Source of the DNA: Novosphingobium mangrovisedimenti | Lineage (GTDB): Bacteria; Pseudomonadota; Alphaproteobacteria; Sphingomonadales; Sphingomonadaceae | DNA length: 64,000 nucleotides | Assembly: GCF_025153475.1 (NCBI RefSeq) | Contig: NZ_JANZXA010000008.1 | Coordinates: 124,001 to 188,000 of the forward strand | Direction: 5' to 3' | In this document: one piece after another, positions 26,243 through 36,286 of the stretch | Layout: every line of letters begins with the position of its first letter | Numbering within the stretch: position 1 is the first letter of the stretch | Notes under the pieces: generated by a model | What the model saw: the letters and a program-made list of their open reading frames with translations, nothing else | Told to the model about the DNA's origin: nothing | Database searches by the model: none | Translations under genes and position numbers: made by a program

Positions 26243-28561
26243 ATGCTCCCTGCCGCGCAGAATCCACTGCAAGCCCCGTACTGCCGCTTGCGCTCCGTTT
26301 CGCTGGGCGTCCTGACTCTGGGCATCGCGGCCTGCGCCCTGCCCCATGGCGCCCTGGCGCAGGACCTTGCCGCCACCGTTGGCCAGCCCCCGGCCGAGAG
26401 CCAGGAGGCTACCACCCCGCAGCCGGCATCCTCGCCCGAAGACGCAGACCACATCGCTTTCGAAGCAGATACCATCGACTACGATCAGGACGCCGAACTG
26501 GTCAGCGCCAGCGGCAACGTCCTGCTACGCCGCGATGAGCAGTCGCTGCGCGCCGACAGCGTCGCGTGGAACCGCCAGACCGGCCAGATCGTGGCCAGCG
26601 GCAATGTCCATCTGGTCGATCAGGACGGCAACGAGCTTTCCACCGACCGCGTCGAGCTGACCGACGAACTCAAGACCGGCATGATGGAAAACATGCTGCT
26701 CGTCATGCGCGAAGGCGGCAGGCTGGCCGCGCTCAAGGGCGAGCGTATCGCCAATGGCGACGTGATCCTGAGCCAGGCCGCCTATACCGGCTGCGACGTC
26801 GTGGATGCGGACGGCTGCCCCAGGAAGCCGAGCTGGCGAGTCGTCGCCAAGCAGGTGATCTACAGCGACACGCGCAAGCGCGTGCGTTTCCGGAACGCCC
26901 GGCTCGAACTGTTCGGCGCGGTCCAGATCCCGCTACTGGGCCTGACGGTCAGCACCGATGGTCACGCGGTCTCCGGCTTCCTGATCCCGGACCTGCGCTC
27001 CAGCCCGTCGAACGGCGTGGAAATCAGGCAGTCCTACTACTGGAAGATCTCCGAGAACCGGGACCTTACAGGCAGCCTGTCCGCCTATACCAAGGCGGCC
27101 CCGATGGGATCGATCGAATATCGCGCGCTGACCGACAAGGGCGCCTACCAGATCACCGGCTACGCCACGGGCAGTAACAAGATCCCGATTTTCGGCTCGA
27201 CCTCGAGCACCACCACGGACAGCGTCAGCGCCTTCCGCGGCTATATCTTCGCCAACGGCAAGCTCCAGCTCGACCAGAACTGGAGCGTGACTGCCTCGAT
27301 CCGGCGCTCCACCGACCGGACCTTCCTGCGCCGCTACGACATCAGCCGTGACGACCGGCTGCGCTCGATGATCGATGTCGAGCGGATCGACGAGAAGAGC
27401 TATTTCTCGTTCGCCGGCTATGCCACGCAAACGCTCCAGGCCGGGCGCGACCAAGGCCTGATCCCGGTGGCCTTTCCGGTGATCGACTACCGCCGCCGCT
27501 TCGAGGACCCGGTGCTGGGCGGCAAGATCGAGACCCAGCTCAACACGCTGGGAATCCAGCGTACCGATGGCCAGGACACCCAGCGCGCCTTTGCCAGCGC
27601 GCAGTGGACGCTGCGCCGAATCACCGGTCTCGGGCAGGAAGTGACGCTGACCGGCCTCATGCGCGGCGACGTCTATCATTCAGACGAGAACGCCGCGACG
27701 AGCACGGTGATCTACCGCGGCGAACCCGGCTGGCAGACGCGCGCGATCGCGCTCGCGGCGGTCGACGTGAAGTGGCCGCTGGTGGGCGAAGCCTTCGGCG
27801 GCACGCAGGTTCTCACCCCGCGCGTCCAGCTCGTCGCCAGCCCTTCGGTCCGCAACCTCGAAGTCCCGAACGAGGACTCGCGCGCCATCGAACTGGAAAC
27901 AAGCAATATCTTCGCGCTCAACCGCTTCCCCGGCTACGACCGCATCGAGGACAGCGTGCGCTTCACCTACGGCTTCGACTGGCAGTTCGAAGCCCCGCGC
28001 TGGCGAATCAAGACCACGATCGGCCAGTCCGTGCGGCTGAGCGACAAGCCCACCTTGCTCCCCGAAGGCACAGGGCTGACCGGAAAAACCTCCGATATCG
28101 TCGGACGCACCGAAGTGCGCTATCGCGACTTCATCAACCTGACCCACCGCTTTCGCATCGACAAGGACAGCCTGGCGGTGCGCCGCAACGAGTTCGACGC
28201 GGCGATCGGTAATACGCGAACCTACTTCGAAATCGGCTACACCAAGCTCAACCGCGACATTTCGAACACGATCGAGGACCTCCAGAACCGCGAGGAAGTG
28301 CGCGCCGCCGGCCGCGTGGCCTTCGCCAACTACTGGTCGCTGTTCGGATCGGCGGTCGTCAACCTGACGGACCGCAAGGAAGACCCGACCTACGGTTCGG
28401 ACGGATTCCAGCCGCTGCGCACCCGCATCGGCGCCGCCTACGAGGACGACTGCATGCAGATCGCGATTACCTGGCGACGCGATTACGAGGCCACCGGCGA
28501 TGCCCGCAAGGGCAACTCCTTCCAGATCCGCTTCAGCCTCAAGAACATCGGTTTACGGTAA
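26243..28561 (+). CDS. lptD: LPS-assembly outer-membrane protein LptD
   Basis: A 772-residue LptD, the barrel that inserts LPS into the outer leaflet of the outer membrane. It has a signal peptide (LGVLTLGIAACALPHGALAQ), a periplasmic LptA/OstA-like domain (ADTIDYDQDAELVSASGNV, LVDQDGNELSTDRVEL) and a long beta-barrel domain ending QIRFSLKNIGLR. Two cysteines in GCDVVDADGCPR lie in the N-terminal domain. The ATG at 26243 is chosen because it starts the signal peptide; the open frame begins earlier. It heads lptD-surA-pdxA-rsmA. Confidence 0.95.
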   Translation: MLPAAQNPLQAPYCRLRSVSLGVLTLGIAACALPHGALAQDLAATVGQPPAESQEATTPQPASSPEDADHIAFEADTIDYDQDAELVSASGNVLLRRDEQSLRADSVAWNRQTGQIVASGNVHLVDQDGNELSTDRVELTDELKTGMMENMLLVMREGGRLAALKGERIANGDVILSQAAYTGCDVVDADGCPRKPSWRVVAKQVIYSDTRKRVRFRNARLELFGAVQIPLLGLTVSTDGHAVSGFLIPDLRSSPSNGVEIRQSYYWKISENRDLTGSLSAYTKAAPMGSIEYRALTDKGAYQITGYATGSNKIPIFGSTSSTTTDSVSAFRGYIFANGKLQLDQNWSVTASIRRSTDRTFLRRYDISRDDRLRSMIDVERIDEKSYFSFAGYATQTLQAGRDQGLIPVAFPVIDYRRRFEDPVLGGKIETQLNTLGIQRTDGQDTQRAFASAQWTLRRITGLGQEVTLTGLMRGDVYHSDENAATSTVIYRGEPGWQTRAIALAAVDVKWPLVGEAFGGTQVLTPRVQLVASPSVRNLEVPNEDSRAIELETSNIFALNRFPGYDRIEDSVRFTYGFDWQFEAPRWRIKTTIGQSVRLSDKPTLLPEGTGLTGKTSDIVGRTEVRYRDFINLTHRFRIDKDSLAVRRNEFDAAIGNTRTYFEIGYTKLNRDISNTIEDLQNREEVRAAGRVAFANYWSLFGSAVVNLTDRKEDPTYGSDGFQPLRTRIGAAYEDDCMQIAITWRRDYEATGDARKGNSFQIRFSLKNIGLR

Positions 28562-28718
28562 GCCGCCCATGATTCGGGGATTGCGCCCGGCATGCCGCTC
28601 CGCGCCCGTTGGCAGGCCGGTGCAAAGCCGCTATCGGGTGTGCTCATTTTCAGTTAAGCCGCGACGCGGCAGGTATATGGAACGCGTGCGGCAGGTCTTT
28701 GCGACACGGTTCCTGCCC

Positions 28719-30122
28719 ATGAATGTTCCGGCCCAGCCGGCAGAAAACGGGATTGTGATCACGGTGCAAGCAGTCAATCGCAGCAGGTCCATCAGGCGCG
28801 CGTTCACTTCGATCGGCAGTCTGGCCGCCTTGGCCGGAGTGCTTGCCGCACCGGCCGCGCTGGCCCAATCGGCCCCGCAAGGCCAGATCGTCATACCCGA
28901 CGACGTCAAGATCTTTGGCAACGACAACCCCAACGTGCGCCGCGCCACGGCGGTGGTAAACGGCTCCGTCATCACCGGCACCGACGTGGACCAGCGCCTC
29001 GCGCTGCTCGTCGCGGCCAACAAGGGCAAGATCAGCGACGAGGAAATGAAGCGCCTGCGCCTGCAGGTGCTGCGCAACCTGATCGACGAGACGCTGCAGA
29101 TCCAGGAGGCCAAGGCCTCCGACATCGAGGTCAGCCAGGCGGAAGTGGACCAGTCCTACGCCCGCGTCGCAGCGCAGAACTTCAACCAGAACACCAGCGC
29201 CATGGACGCCTATCTCAAGCGCATCGGTTCCTCCGCGGAATCGCTCAAGCGCCAGATCCGCGGCGAACTTTCGTGGCAGCGCCTGCTCCAGCGCAATGTC
29301 GCCCCCTTCATCAACGTCTCCGAAGACGAAGTGAACGAGATGCTCGATCGCCTCAAGGCGGCCAAGGGCACCGACGAGTACCGCCTTGGCGAGATCTACC
29401 TCGCCGCCCCTGCCGAAGCGCGCCAGCAGGTCTACGAGAATGCCACGCAGATCGTGCAGCAGCTGCGCGAGGGCGGCAGCTTCGTCGCCTATGCCCGCCA
29501 GTATTCGCAGGCCTCCACGGCTGCGGTCGGCGGCGACCTTGGCTGGATTCGCCTCGCCCAGCTTCCCGGCGAACTCGCCACCGTGGCGCGCGAGATGCAG
29601 CCCGGCCAGCTCGTCGGTCCGATCGAGGTGCCCGGCGGTTTCGACATCCTTTATCTGATCGACAAGCGTCAGGTGCTGACCGCCGATCCGCGCGATGCGG
29701 TGCTGGCGCTGAAGCAGATCTCGATCAACTTCCCGAAGGGCATCAGCGAGGCCAAGGCCGGCGAAATGGCCGAGCAGTTCGCCAACACGATCAAGACCGC
29801 CAAGGGTTGCGGCGACGTGGACAGGGTCGCCGCGCAGGCCGGCGCCCAGGTCGTCGCCAACGACCAGGTCAAGGCCCGCGACCTGCCGGGCCCGATCCAG
29901 AACGCGATCCTCCAGCTTTCCCCCGGTGAAACGCTTCCGCCGTTCGGCTCGCTCCAGGACGGCGTACGCATCCTCATGCTGTGCGGCCGCGACGATCCGC
30001 AGGTCGACAACGGCCCGAGCTTCGAGCAGCTGCAGGCGCAGATGGAAGACGACCGCATCAACAAGCGCGCGCAGATGTACCTGCGCGACCTTCGTCGCGA
30101 TGCGATCATCGAATACAACTGA
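28719..30122 (+). CDS. surA: Periplasmic chaperone/peptidyl-prolyl isomerase SurA
   Basis: A SurA homologue of about 450 residues that escorts outer-membrane proteins, including LptD. A signal peptide (SLAALAGVLAAPAALAQ) is followed by the SurA N-terminal domain (AVVNGSVITGTDVDQRLALL, LRLQVLRNLIDETLQIQEAK) and a parvulin domain (YRLGEIYLAAPA, GGDLGWIRLAQLP, EVPGGFDILYLIDKR). A second, poorly conserved parvulin-like region follows. The start is uncertain: ATG 28719 is given, but GTG 28755, GTG 28764 or ATG 28677 are also in frame; GTG 28764 gives the most typical signal peptide length. The position after lptD is conserved in proteobacteria. Confidence 0.92.
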   Translation: MNVPAQPAENGIVITVQAVNRSRSIRRAFTSIGSLAALAGVLAAPAALAQSAPQGQIVIPDDVKIFGNDNPNVRRATAVVNGSVITGTDVDQRLALLVAANKGKISDEEMKRLRLQVLRNLIDETLQIQEAKASDIEVSQAEVDQSYARVAAQNFNQNTSAMDAYLKRIGSSAESLKRQIRGELSWQRLLQRNVAPFINVSEDEVNEMLDRLKAAKGTDEYRLGEIYLAAPAEARQQVYENATQIVQQLREGGSFVAYARQYSQASTAAVGGDLGWIRLAQLPGELATVAREMQPGQLVGPIEVPGGFDILYLIDKRQVLTADPRDAVLALKQISINFPKGISEAKAGEMAEQFANTIKTAKGCGDVDRVAAQAGAQVVANDQVKARDLPGPIQNAILQLSPGETLPPFGSLQDGVRILMLCGRDDPQVDNGPSFEQLQAQMEDDRINKRAQMYLRDLRRDAIIEYN

Positions 30123-30142
30123 CAGCACGCGGGGCGCCTGAC

Positions 30143-31147
30143 ATGACGCAGGCGGCTCCGCTTGCCGTATCTCTGGGCGATCCGGCCGGCGTTGCGCCCG
30201 AGCTCATTGCCGAGGCATGGGCGCGGCGCGGCGAGGCCGGGTTTGCGCCATTCTTCGTCGTGGGCGGCGCCGGTGTCCTGGCCGCAGCCGCAGCGAGCCG
30301 CGGGGTCGACATGCCCGTCGCGCCGATCTCCGCGCCCGGCGAGGCCGCGCGGACCTTCCCCGATGCGCTGCCCGTTCTGGACGGCAACGATGCCACCCCG
30401 TCCTTTGGCTCGCCCAGCCGCGAGGGCGCCGAACTCGCGCTCCATTCGCTGACCCGCGCCAGCGAACTGGCGCTTTCAGGCGAAGCGGGCGGCGTCGTTA
30501 CCGGTCCGATCGCCAAGTCGAAACTGGCCGCCGTCGGTTTCACCCAGCCCGGCCAGACCGAATTCCTCGCCGATGCCTGCGGCCTGCCGCACGCAAACGC
30601 GGTGATGATGCTCGCCGGCCCGAACCTGAGGACGGTCCCGCTCACCGTGCACGAGGCGCTGGCCGCCGTGCCCGGCCTGATCTCCCGCGCGCTGATCGTG
30701 GACAAGGCGCGCATCGTCACGCGCGCCCTAGCCCGCGATTTCGGGCTAGCCGCACCGCGCCTCGCGGTGACCGGACTCAATCCCCATGCCGGAGAGGACG
30801 GGCGCATGGGGCGCGAGGAAATCGAAATCATCGCCCCCGCCATCGCCGCGCTGCAGGCCGAAGGGCTTGCCGTTACCGGCCCGCACCCGGCCGACGCCAT
30901 CTTTGCCGCCCACGAGCGCGACCGCTACGACGTCGCCTTGTGCATGTACCACGATCAGGCGCTAATCCCGATCAAGACGCTGGACTTCGATCAGGGCGTC
31001 AATGTCACGCTGGGCCTGCCCATCGTGCGCACGTCTCCGGACCATGGCACCGCCTTCGCCATCGCCGGCAAGGGCGTGGCAAGTGCGGGGGCCATGATCG
31101 CCGCCATCCGCATGGCCGGCGAATGCGCGGCAAGGCGGGTGTCGTGA
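30143..31147 (+). CDS. pdxA: 4-hydroxythreonine-4-phosphate dehydrogenase
   Basis: A 334-residue NAD-dependent metalloenzyme of pyridoxal phosphate synthesis. Signatures are [13 protein letters not shown] at the N-terminus, [36 protein letters not shown] and [13 protein letters not shown], which together hold the metal-binding histidines. It lies 20 bases after surA and overlaps rsmA by four bases (GTGA), so translation is coupled. Confidence 0.96.
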   Translation: MTQAAPLAVSLGDPAGVAPELIAEAWARRGEAGFAPFFVVGGAGVLAAAAASRGVDMPVAPISAPGEAARTFPDALPVLDGNDATPSFGSPSREGAELALHSLTRASELALSGEAGGVVTGPIAKSKLAAVGFTQPGQTEFLADACGLPHANAVMMLAGPNLRTVPLTVHEALAAVPGLISRALIVDKARIVTRALARDFGLAAPRLAVTGLNPHAGEDGRMGREEIEIIAPAIAALQAEGLAVTGPHPADAIFAAHERDRYDVALCMYHDQALIPIKTLDFDQGVNVTLGLPIVRTSPDHGTAFAIAGKGVASAGAMIAAIRMAGECAARRVS

Positions 31148-31968
31148 CCACCCTGCCCCCGCTGCGCGAGGTCATCGCGAAGCACGGCCTGTCCGCCAGC
31201 AAGGCACTGGGCCAGAACTTCCTGTTCGACGAGCAGTTGCTGGACCGGATCGCGGCGATACCCGGATCGCTGGAAGGCCAGAACGTGCTCGAAGTCGGGC
31301 CCGGTCCCGGCGGCCTGACACGCGCCCTGCTGCGCGCCGGCGCACAAGTCACCGCCATCGAGATGGACCGCCGCTGCCTGCCCGCGCTCGCGGAAGTCGA
31401 GGCTGCCTTTCCCGGCAAGCTCAAGGTGATCGAGGGCGATGCGATGAAGATCGCGCCCGCCACGCTGTTCGACGGATCTTACCACATCGTCGCCAACCTC
31501 CCCTACAACGTCGGCACGGCGCTGTTCACCGGCTGGCTTTCGGGCGAGGCCTGGCCGCCGCAGTGGCGCTCGTTGACGCTGATGTTCCAGGAGGAAGTGG
31601 CCCGCCGCATCGTCGCCGCGCCGAACACCTCCGCCTATGGCCGCCTTGCCGTGCTGGCGCAGTGGCGCTCCGCCGCGAAGCTGGCGATGAAAGTCCACCG
31701 CAGTGCCTTCACCCCGCCGCCCAAGGTGATGTCCGCCATCGTCCATGTCGTACCGGGCGAGGCGCCGGAAGGCCTGTCCATGCGCGTGCTCGAACGCGTG
31801 ACCGAGGCCGCATTCGGACAGCGCCGCAAGATGCTGCGCCAGAGCCTGAAAGGCGTGCCCGGCGCGCTCGATGCTCTGGAGGTTCTGGGTATCGATCCAC
31901 AGCGCCGCGCGGAAACCCTGACGGTCGCGGAATTCGTCAGTGTTGCGCGGGTGTTGAGCCAGCCATAG
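31144..31968 (+). CDS. rsmA: 16S rRNA dimethyladenosine methyltransferase
   Basis: A 274-residue RsmA/KsgA, which dimethylates two adjacent adenines in the 3' hairpin of 16S rRNA. It shows [12 protein letters not shown], the SAM-binding [16 protein letters not shown], acidic IEMDRR, EGDAMK and the catalytic NLPYN. GTG start at 31144 overlaps the pdxA stop. The last 32 bases overlap the convergent PilZ gene. The surA-pdxA-rsmA order is widely conserved. Confidence 0.97.
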   Translation: MTTLPPLREVIAKHGLSASKALGQNFLFDEQLLDRIAAIPGSLEGQNVLEVGPGPGGLTRALLRAGAQVTAIEMDRRCLPALAEVEAAFPGKLKVIEGDAMKIAPATLFDGSYHIVANLPYNVGTALFTGWLSGEAWPPQWRSLTLMFQEEVARRIVAAPNTSAYGRLAVLAQWRSAAKLAMKVHRSAFTPPPKVMSAIVHVVPGEAPEGLSMRVLERVTEAAFGQRRKMLRQSLKGVPGALDALEVLGIDPQRRAETLTVAEFVSVARVLSQP

Positions 31969-32452
31969 TCAGGCGCACGACGTCCACCGGGCCACGCCCG
32001 TTTTCCGAATGGGAAGAAATCGACCACGCAGCCGCGCCTGCCGCCGTGGCGCCGAGCACGGCGGCGAGGACCGTGAACTGCAATCCGCGACCCAGCGCCG
32101 ATGCCTTTCGCGTCAGCGCTGCAAGCCATCCGCCACGCGCATCCAGTTCGGCAAGCGTGACCGGGCCCGGCTCGCCGTCGAGCAGCGCAGTGACGCTGAC
32201 CGGCTCGCGAAAAGCCAGCCCGAAACGGTTTCCCGCACTCCAGCGCACCTGACAGACAAGGGCATGCGGCCCGACCACCAGTTCCACGAATTCGCCGCGC
32301 GCCGGCGGCCGGGAGGTCGTGGCCTGCATTCCGACGGAACTGGCGTCGACCACGGTGATGTCGCTCTCGCCACCGGCCCAACGCACGTGCGCCTCCCGCA
32401 CCATCGCGGTGCGCGGCTCCGCTCTTCGTTCTTCAATGCTCACGAAAGACAT
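31937..32452 (-). CDS. PilZ-domain protein with C-terminal membrane helix
   Basis: A 171-residue protein. The N-terminus has [11 protein letters not shown], the RxxxR-type c-di-GMP-binding arm of PilZ domains, followed by the barrel with [14 protein letters not shown] (the D/NxSxxG element) and [15 protein letters not shown] hydrophobic helix ([18 protein letters not shown]) near the C-terminus suggests membrane attachment. It could be an effector for c-di-GMP made by the GGDEF/EAL protein elsewhere in the window, which is inference. ATG at 32450-32452 is preferred to an upstream TTG. It overlaps the rsmA 3' end. Confidence 0.85.
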   Translation of the reverse strand: MSFVSIEERRAEPRTAMVREAHVRWAGGESDITVVDASSVGMQATTSRPPARGEFVELVVGPHALVCQVRWSAGNRFGLAFREPVSVTALLDGEPGPVTLAELDARGGWLAALTRKASALGRGLQFTVLAAVLGATAAGAAAWSISSHSENGRGPVDVVRLTMAGSTPAQH

Positions 32453-32515
32453 CGCCCCCCGGTTGCTCTCACGAGACAACCTAGGGGACAATGGTTAGGT
32501 TCGTGTTAATGGAAT

Positions 32516-34627
32516 TCAGACGGCTGCCGCGGCTTTCTTCTTCCGGCGCCAGGCGTGCAGCAGCGGCTCGGTGTAACCGCTGGGCTGCTCGACGCCCTTA
32601 AACACCAGATCGCAGGCCGCCTTGAAGGCAAAGCTGGTGTCCCAGTTGCCTGCCATCGGCTCGTAGAGCGGATCGCCCGCGTTCTGCGCATCGACCTTTG
32701 CGGCCATGCGCTTGAGCGAATCCATCACCTGCTCTTCGGAGCAGACGCCATGGAGCAGCCAGTTCGCCATGTGCTGGCTGGAGATGCGCAGCGTGGCGCG
32801 GTCTTCCATCAGGCCGACGTCGTTGATGTCGGGCACCTTGGAACAGCCCACGCCCTGGTCGATCCAGCGCACGACGTAGCCGAGCAACCCTTGCGCGTTG
32901 TTGTCGAGTTCGTCGCGCACTTCGTCCTCGGACCAGTTCACGCCCTCGGCCAGCGGCACGGTGAGCAGCAGGTCGAGCCCCGGCACCGGCGCGGCCGCGA
33001 TCGCATCGCGCAGGCCGAAGACATCGACCTGATGGTAGTGCGTAGCGTGCAGCGTCGCGGCGGTCGGCGACGGCACCCAGGCGGTGTTCGCACCGGTCTT
33101 GGGATGGCCGATCTTCTGGACCATCATGTCGCCCATCTTGTCGGGCGCGGCCCACATGCCCTTGCCGATCTGCGCCTTGCCCGAAAGGCCATGTTGCAGG
33201 CCGATGGCGACATTGCGCGTCTCGTAGGCGGCGATCCAGGTCGAGCCCTTGATGTCGCCCTTGCGCATCATCGGGCCGGCCCGCATCGAGGTGTGGATCT
33301 CATCTCCGGTTCGGTCGAGGAAGCCGGTGTTGATGAAGACGATGCGGTCCTTCACCGCATGGATGCAGGCGGCAAGGTTGGCCGAGGTGCGGCGCTCCTC
33401 GTCCATCACGCCGACCTTGAGCGTGTTGCGCTCAAGCTGCAGCAGGTCCTCGACGGCATCGAACAGCGTGTTGGTGAAGGCGCATTCCTCGGGGCCGTGC
33501 ATCTTCGGCTTGACGATGTAGATGCTGCCCTCACGGCTGTTGCCATACTTGGTCAGCCCCTTCACGTCCTGTGTCGAGATGGCGCTGGTGATGACTGCGT
33601 CCATGATGCCTTCGGGAATCTCGCTGCCGTCGGGCAACAGGATCGCCGGGTTGGTCATCAGATGGCCGACATTGCGCACGAAGAGCAGGCTGCGGCCCGA
33701 CAGGTTGACGCTCTCGCCGCCAGCCGTGGTCACCGTCTTGTCGCCCGCGAGCGCGCGGGTCATCGTCTCGCCGCCCTTTTCGAAGGTGTCGGTGAGGTCA
33801 CCGCGGATCACGCCCAGCCAGTTGGCATAGGCCAGCACCTTGTCCTCGGCATCGACCGCCGCGATCGAATCCTCGAGATCGACGATGGTGGTCAGCGCGG
33901 CTTCGAGCACGATGTCGGAAATTCCCGCCTTGTCGGTGCTGCCGACCGGGCTTGAAGGATCGACGACGACTTCGATGTGCAGGCCGTTCGACGTGAACAG
34001 GCGGCCCTTCGCGGTGGTGCCGACATATTGCGAGGGATCGGCCAGCGTGACATCGAGGCTTGCGACATCGACCCAGCTGCCCGAGGCGAGCGGCAGCGCC
34101 GCATCGAGGAACTTGCGCCCCTCGGCAATCACGGCAGCGCCGCGCACCGGATCGTAGCCCTTGCCCTGCGCCGGCGCGGCATCGAGCGCGTCGGTACCGT
34201 AATAGGCATCGTAGAGGCTGCCCCAGCGCGCATTGGCGGCATTGAGCAGGAAGCGCGCGTTGAGCACGGGGACGACGAGCTGCGGGCCGGCCATGGTCGC
34301 GATCTCGGGATCGACGTTCTGCGTACCGATGGTGAAATCACCCGGCTCGGGCACGAGGTAGCCGATCTCGCTCAGGAACGCCTGATATTCGGTCTGATCG
34401 ATGGGCTTGCCGGCGCGGGCCACGTGCCAGGCATCGATCTTCGCCTGCAGGTCGTCACGCTTGGCGAGCATCGCGCTGTTCTTCGGAGCCAGATCGCCCA
34501 CCAGCGCGGCGAACCCGCTCCAGAAGGCATCTGCGTCCTGCCCGATGGGCGGCAGAACCTGCTCCTCGACGAACTTCGCCAGACCGGCATCAACCTGGAG
34601 GCCCGAACGTTCAACCCTGTCAGTCAT
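32516..34627 (-). CDS. glcB: Malate synthase G
   Basis: A 703-residue malate synthase G that condenses glyoxylate with acetyl-CoA. TIM-barrel signatures include [57 protein letters not shown] and [18 protein letters not shown], whose Asp corresponds to the catalytic base. Length matches the G isoform. GAGGAAAG lies upstream of the ATG at 34627. Isocitrate lyase is not next to it; the ICL-superfamily gene at 1.5 kb lacks the ICL signature. Confidence 0.97.
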   Translation of the reverse strand: MTDRVERSGLQVDAGLAKFVEEQVLPPIGQDADAFWSGFAALVGDLAPKNSAMLAKRDDLQAKIDAWHVARAGKPIDQTEYQAFLSEIGYLVPEPGDFTIGTQNVDPEIATMAGPQLVVPVLNARFLLNAANARWGSLYDAYYGTDALDAAPAQGKGYDPVRGAAVIAEGRKFLDAALPLASGSWVDVASLDVTLADPSQYVGTTAKGRLFTSNGLHIEVVVDPSSPVGSTDKAGISDIVLEAALTTIVDLEDSIAAVDAEDKVLAYANWLGVIRGDLTDTFEKGGETMTRALAGDKTVTTAGGESVNLSGRSLLFVRNVGHLMTNPAILLPDGSEIPEGIMDAVITSAISTQDVKGLTKYGNSREGSIYIVKPKMHGPEECAFTNTLFDAVEDLLQLERNTLKVGVMDEERRTSANLAACIHAVKDRIVFINTGFLDRTGDEIHTSMRAGPMMRKGDIKGSTWIAAYETRNVAIGLQHGLSGKAQIGKGMWAAPDKMGDMMVQKIGHPKTGANTAWVPSPTAATLHATHYHQVDVFGLRDAIAAAPVPGLDLLLTVPLAEGVNWSEDEVRDELDNNAQGLLGYVVRWIDQGVGCSKVPDINDVGLMEDRATLRISSQHMANWLLHGVCSEEQVMDSLKRMAAKVDAQNAGDPLYEPMAGNWDTSFAFKAACDLVFKGVEQPSGYTEPLLHAWRRKKKAAAAV

Positions 34628-34651
34628 CTTTCCTCGCACTGTTTCGAACGC

Positions 34652-34672
34652 GCACGCCGAATCAGGGCGTGC
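34652..34672. promoter_or_regulatory. 7-bp inverted repeat upstream of glcB
   Basis: GCACGCC (34652-34658) and GGCGTGC (34666-34672) are exact reverse complements with seven bases between, 25-45 bases upstream of the glcB ATG. This is the expected place for an operator or a leader hairpin. No regulator can be named. Confidence 0.35.
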
Positions 34673-34837
34673 AACGCACATAACGATAGCCAAAACTGCC
34701 CTGGGGAAGGAATGCCCGCCCTATGACGCAAGCGTGCACGAATGGCAACAGCGCGATCACATCGAAATGCGCTTGCGGCTTATGCCGTTTGTCGGGTTAG
34801 CTTACACTCTTGCAAACGTTAAGCATCGGAGTCGGCG

Positions 34838-34862
34838 GGAACTCACGATTGGCACGGACGTT
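34838..34862 (+). promoter_or_regulatory. EcfG-type general stress response promoter
   Basis: GGAAC at 34838-34842, a 16-base spacer, then CGTT at 34859-34862 exactly match the consensus GGAAC-N16/17-CGTT for the EcfG sigma factor of alphaproteobacterial general stress response. The expected transcription start is about 25 bases before the ATG at 34893. Confidence 0.7.
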
Positions 34863-34892
34863 GCTAAACAAGTCCTTAACAAGAGGATTGAC

Positions 34893-35168
34893 ATGTTTCG
34901 AAAAATCGGTCGCCTGTTCGTGATCAAGACGCGCTGGGAAGCGTTCATGATCATCTACGCCCTCGCGCTCGGTGCTACCGAACGCGGCAGCGTCTACCTG
35001 ACGCAGTTTCCAGGCTTCGGCGGCAAGCTGCTGTTCGCCGCCTGCACCGGCGCGGTGTTCATGGCCGGCGCCAAGGTGCTCGACTGCATAAAGTACGAAC
35101 AGGCCGAAAAGCAGCGGAAAGACGAAACCGCAGAAACGGGTACGAACAGCGACCCCAAAGCCGCCTGA
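34893..35168 (+). CDS. Small conserved membrane protein, probable stress-regulon member
   Basis: A 91-residue protein starting MFRKIGRLFVIKTRWEAFMI. It has two hydrophobic segments (AFMIIYALALGATERGSVYL and LLFAACTGAVFMAGAKVLD) and a charged, hydrophilic C-terminal tail. I recognise no named domain; similar short proteins occur in sphingomonads from memory. AAGAGG precedes the ATG by six bases. The open frame runs further upstream, but this start sits just below an EcfG-like promoter, which suggests induction by general stress. Confidence 0.75.
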   Translation: MFRKIGRLFVIKTRWEAFMIIYALALGATERGSVYLTQFPGFGGKLLFAACTGAVFMAGAKVLDCIKYEQAEKQRKDETAETGTNSDPKAA

Positions 35169-35249
35169 CCGTTCACCCCGGCACACCATCGATCAAGGAA
35201 ATCCGATCGGGGCCACCGCCGCACGCGGCCCCGCCTCAAGACCAAATCC

Positions 35250-35600
35250 GGCCTCAAGACCTGGAGTGGGGTGATTCTGTTGCCAGGCTCACCCCGGGCC
35301 CCTGGAATCCGCTTCTGTTGCCCGGTGGGTCCAACCGCGCTTTAGCTTTGTAACTTCAGGGCGTTAGCCCCTAGAATTACGCGGCGAGAGCGAGTGCTTC
35401 GTTGTCGTTGGCACTTATGAGTTTTGAGCCTTTAACGGGTTACTCAGCCCGGACGAAAACACCGCTTTTCAACACACGTCGATCCTAGTTCGGCCCCGTC
35501 ATCACCCCTGCGACAACAGGGCTGCCCCTTTCGGGACGGGTGATGGTGGAGCCGCCGGGTACCGCCCCCGGGTCCGCTGCGTCTATTGCACGCTGCAATT
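35250..35600 (-). ncRNA. ssrA: Transfer-messenger RNA, circularly permuted two-piece (alpha) type
   Basis: On the minus strand the acceptor piece comes first and ends in CGGCTCCACCA at 35554-35544, with CCA encoded. After a 46-base linker the coding piece starts at 35497 with GGGGCCGAACTAGGATCGAC, whose first seven bases pair with the acceptor 3' arm. The tag frame runs 35412-35377 and encodes ANDNEALALAA then TAA. Pseudoknot-like GC-rich sequence follows to about 35255. Linker removal gives the two-piece tmRNA used in trans-translation. Both outer ends are approximate. Confidence 0.93.
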
Positions 35601-35697
35601 TATCGTCATAGCCGGCGAACCGGCAGTGCCCATATAGGCGATCGAACGTGAATGTGAAGTGACCGCGCAGAGAAGAACCGCGCAGCCCGTTCGCGGA

Positions 35698-36141
35698 TCA
35701 GCCACGCTTCTTGAGTTCGTCGCGAATTTCGGTGAGCAGGTCGATCTCGCTCGGCCCGGCAGGTGCGGGCGCGGCTTCTTCTTCCTTCTTCTCAACGGTT
35801 TCCATCAGCCGGTTGACGTAGCGGACCATCAGGAAAATGATGAAGGCCAGGATCAGGAAGTTGATGATGGCGGTGATGAACGACCCGTATCCGATCATCG
35901 CCGCGCCCGCTTCCTTGAGCGCCGCGTAATCGTCCGTCGCGCCGTCATAGCCATCGGGCGCGCTGAGCAGGATGAAGTGGTTGGAGAAGTCCGCGCCGCC
36001 GAAAATCGCACCGACCAGCGGCATGATCACCTCGTCGGTCAGCGACTTCACGATCGCCCCGAATGCCGCGCCGATGATGACGCCCACAGCAAGGTCCATG
36101 ACGTTGCCCTTGGCGATAAATTTCTTGAAATCCTGAAACAT
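35698..36141 (-). CDS. mscL: Large-conductance mechanosensitive channel
   Basis: A 147-residue MscL that opens under membrane tension on osmotic downshock. The N-terminal [20 protein letters not shown], the first pore-lining helix [17 protein letters not shown], a periplasmic loop, the second helix [20 protein letters not shown] and the cytoplasmic C-terminal helix ([13 protein letters not shown]) are all present. AGGAGGG lies upstream of the ATG. It is just upstream of ssrA on the same strand. Confidence 0.97.
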   Translation of the reverse strand: MFQDFKKFIAKGNVMDLAVGVIIGAAFGAIVKSLTDEVIMPLVGAIFGGADFSNHFILLSAPDGYDGATDDYAALKEAGAAMIGYGSFITAIINFLILAFIIFLMVRYVNRLMETVEKKEEEAAPAPAGPSEIDLLTEIRDELKKRG

Positions 36142-36286
36142 CCAGCCCTCCTGCACACGAAGTCGCGCCACATCACCGTCATCGCAAGCCGGTATTGCAA
36201 GGGCAAGTCCTTGAACCATCGATGTACACCGCTACATTCGTCCCCTGGAGCCGCTGGACGCGGCAGGTGAGGAGTAAGGTAAAGCA

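Noticed and set aside
35611..35624. GCCGGCGAACCGGC hairpin as mscL terminator
   Set aside because: The stem is only five base pairs and no U-tract follows; it may instead lie in the ssrA promoter region.
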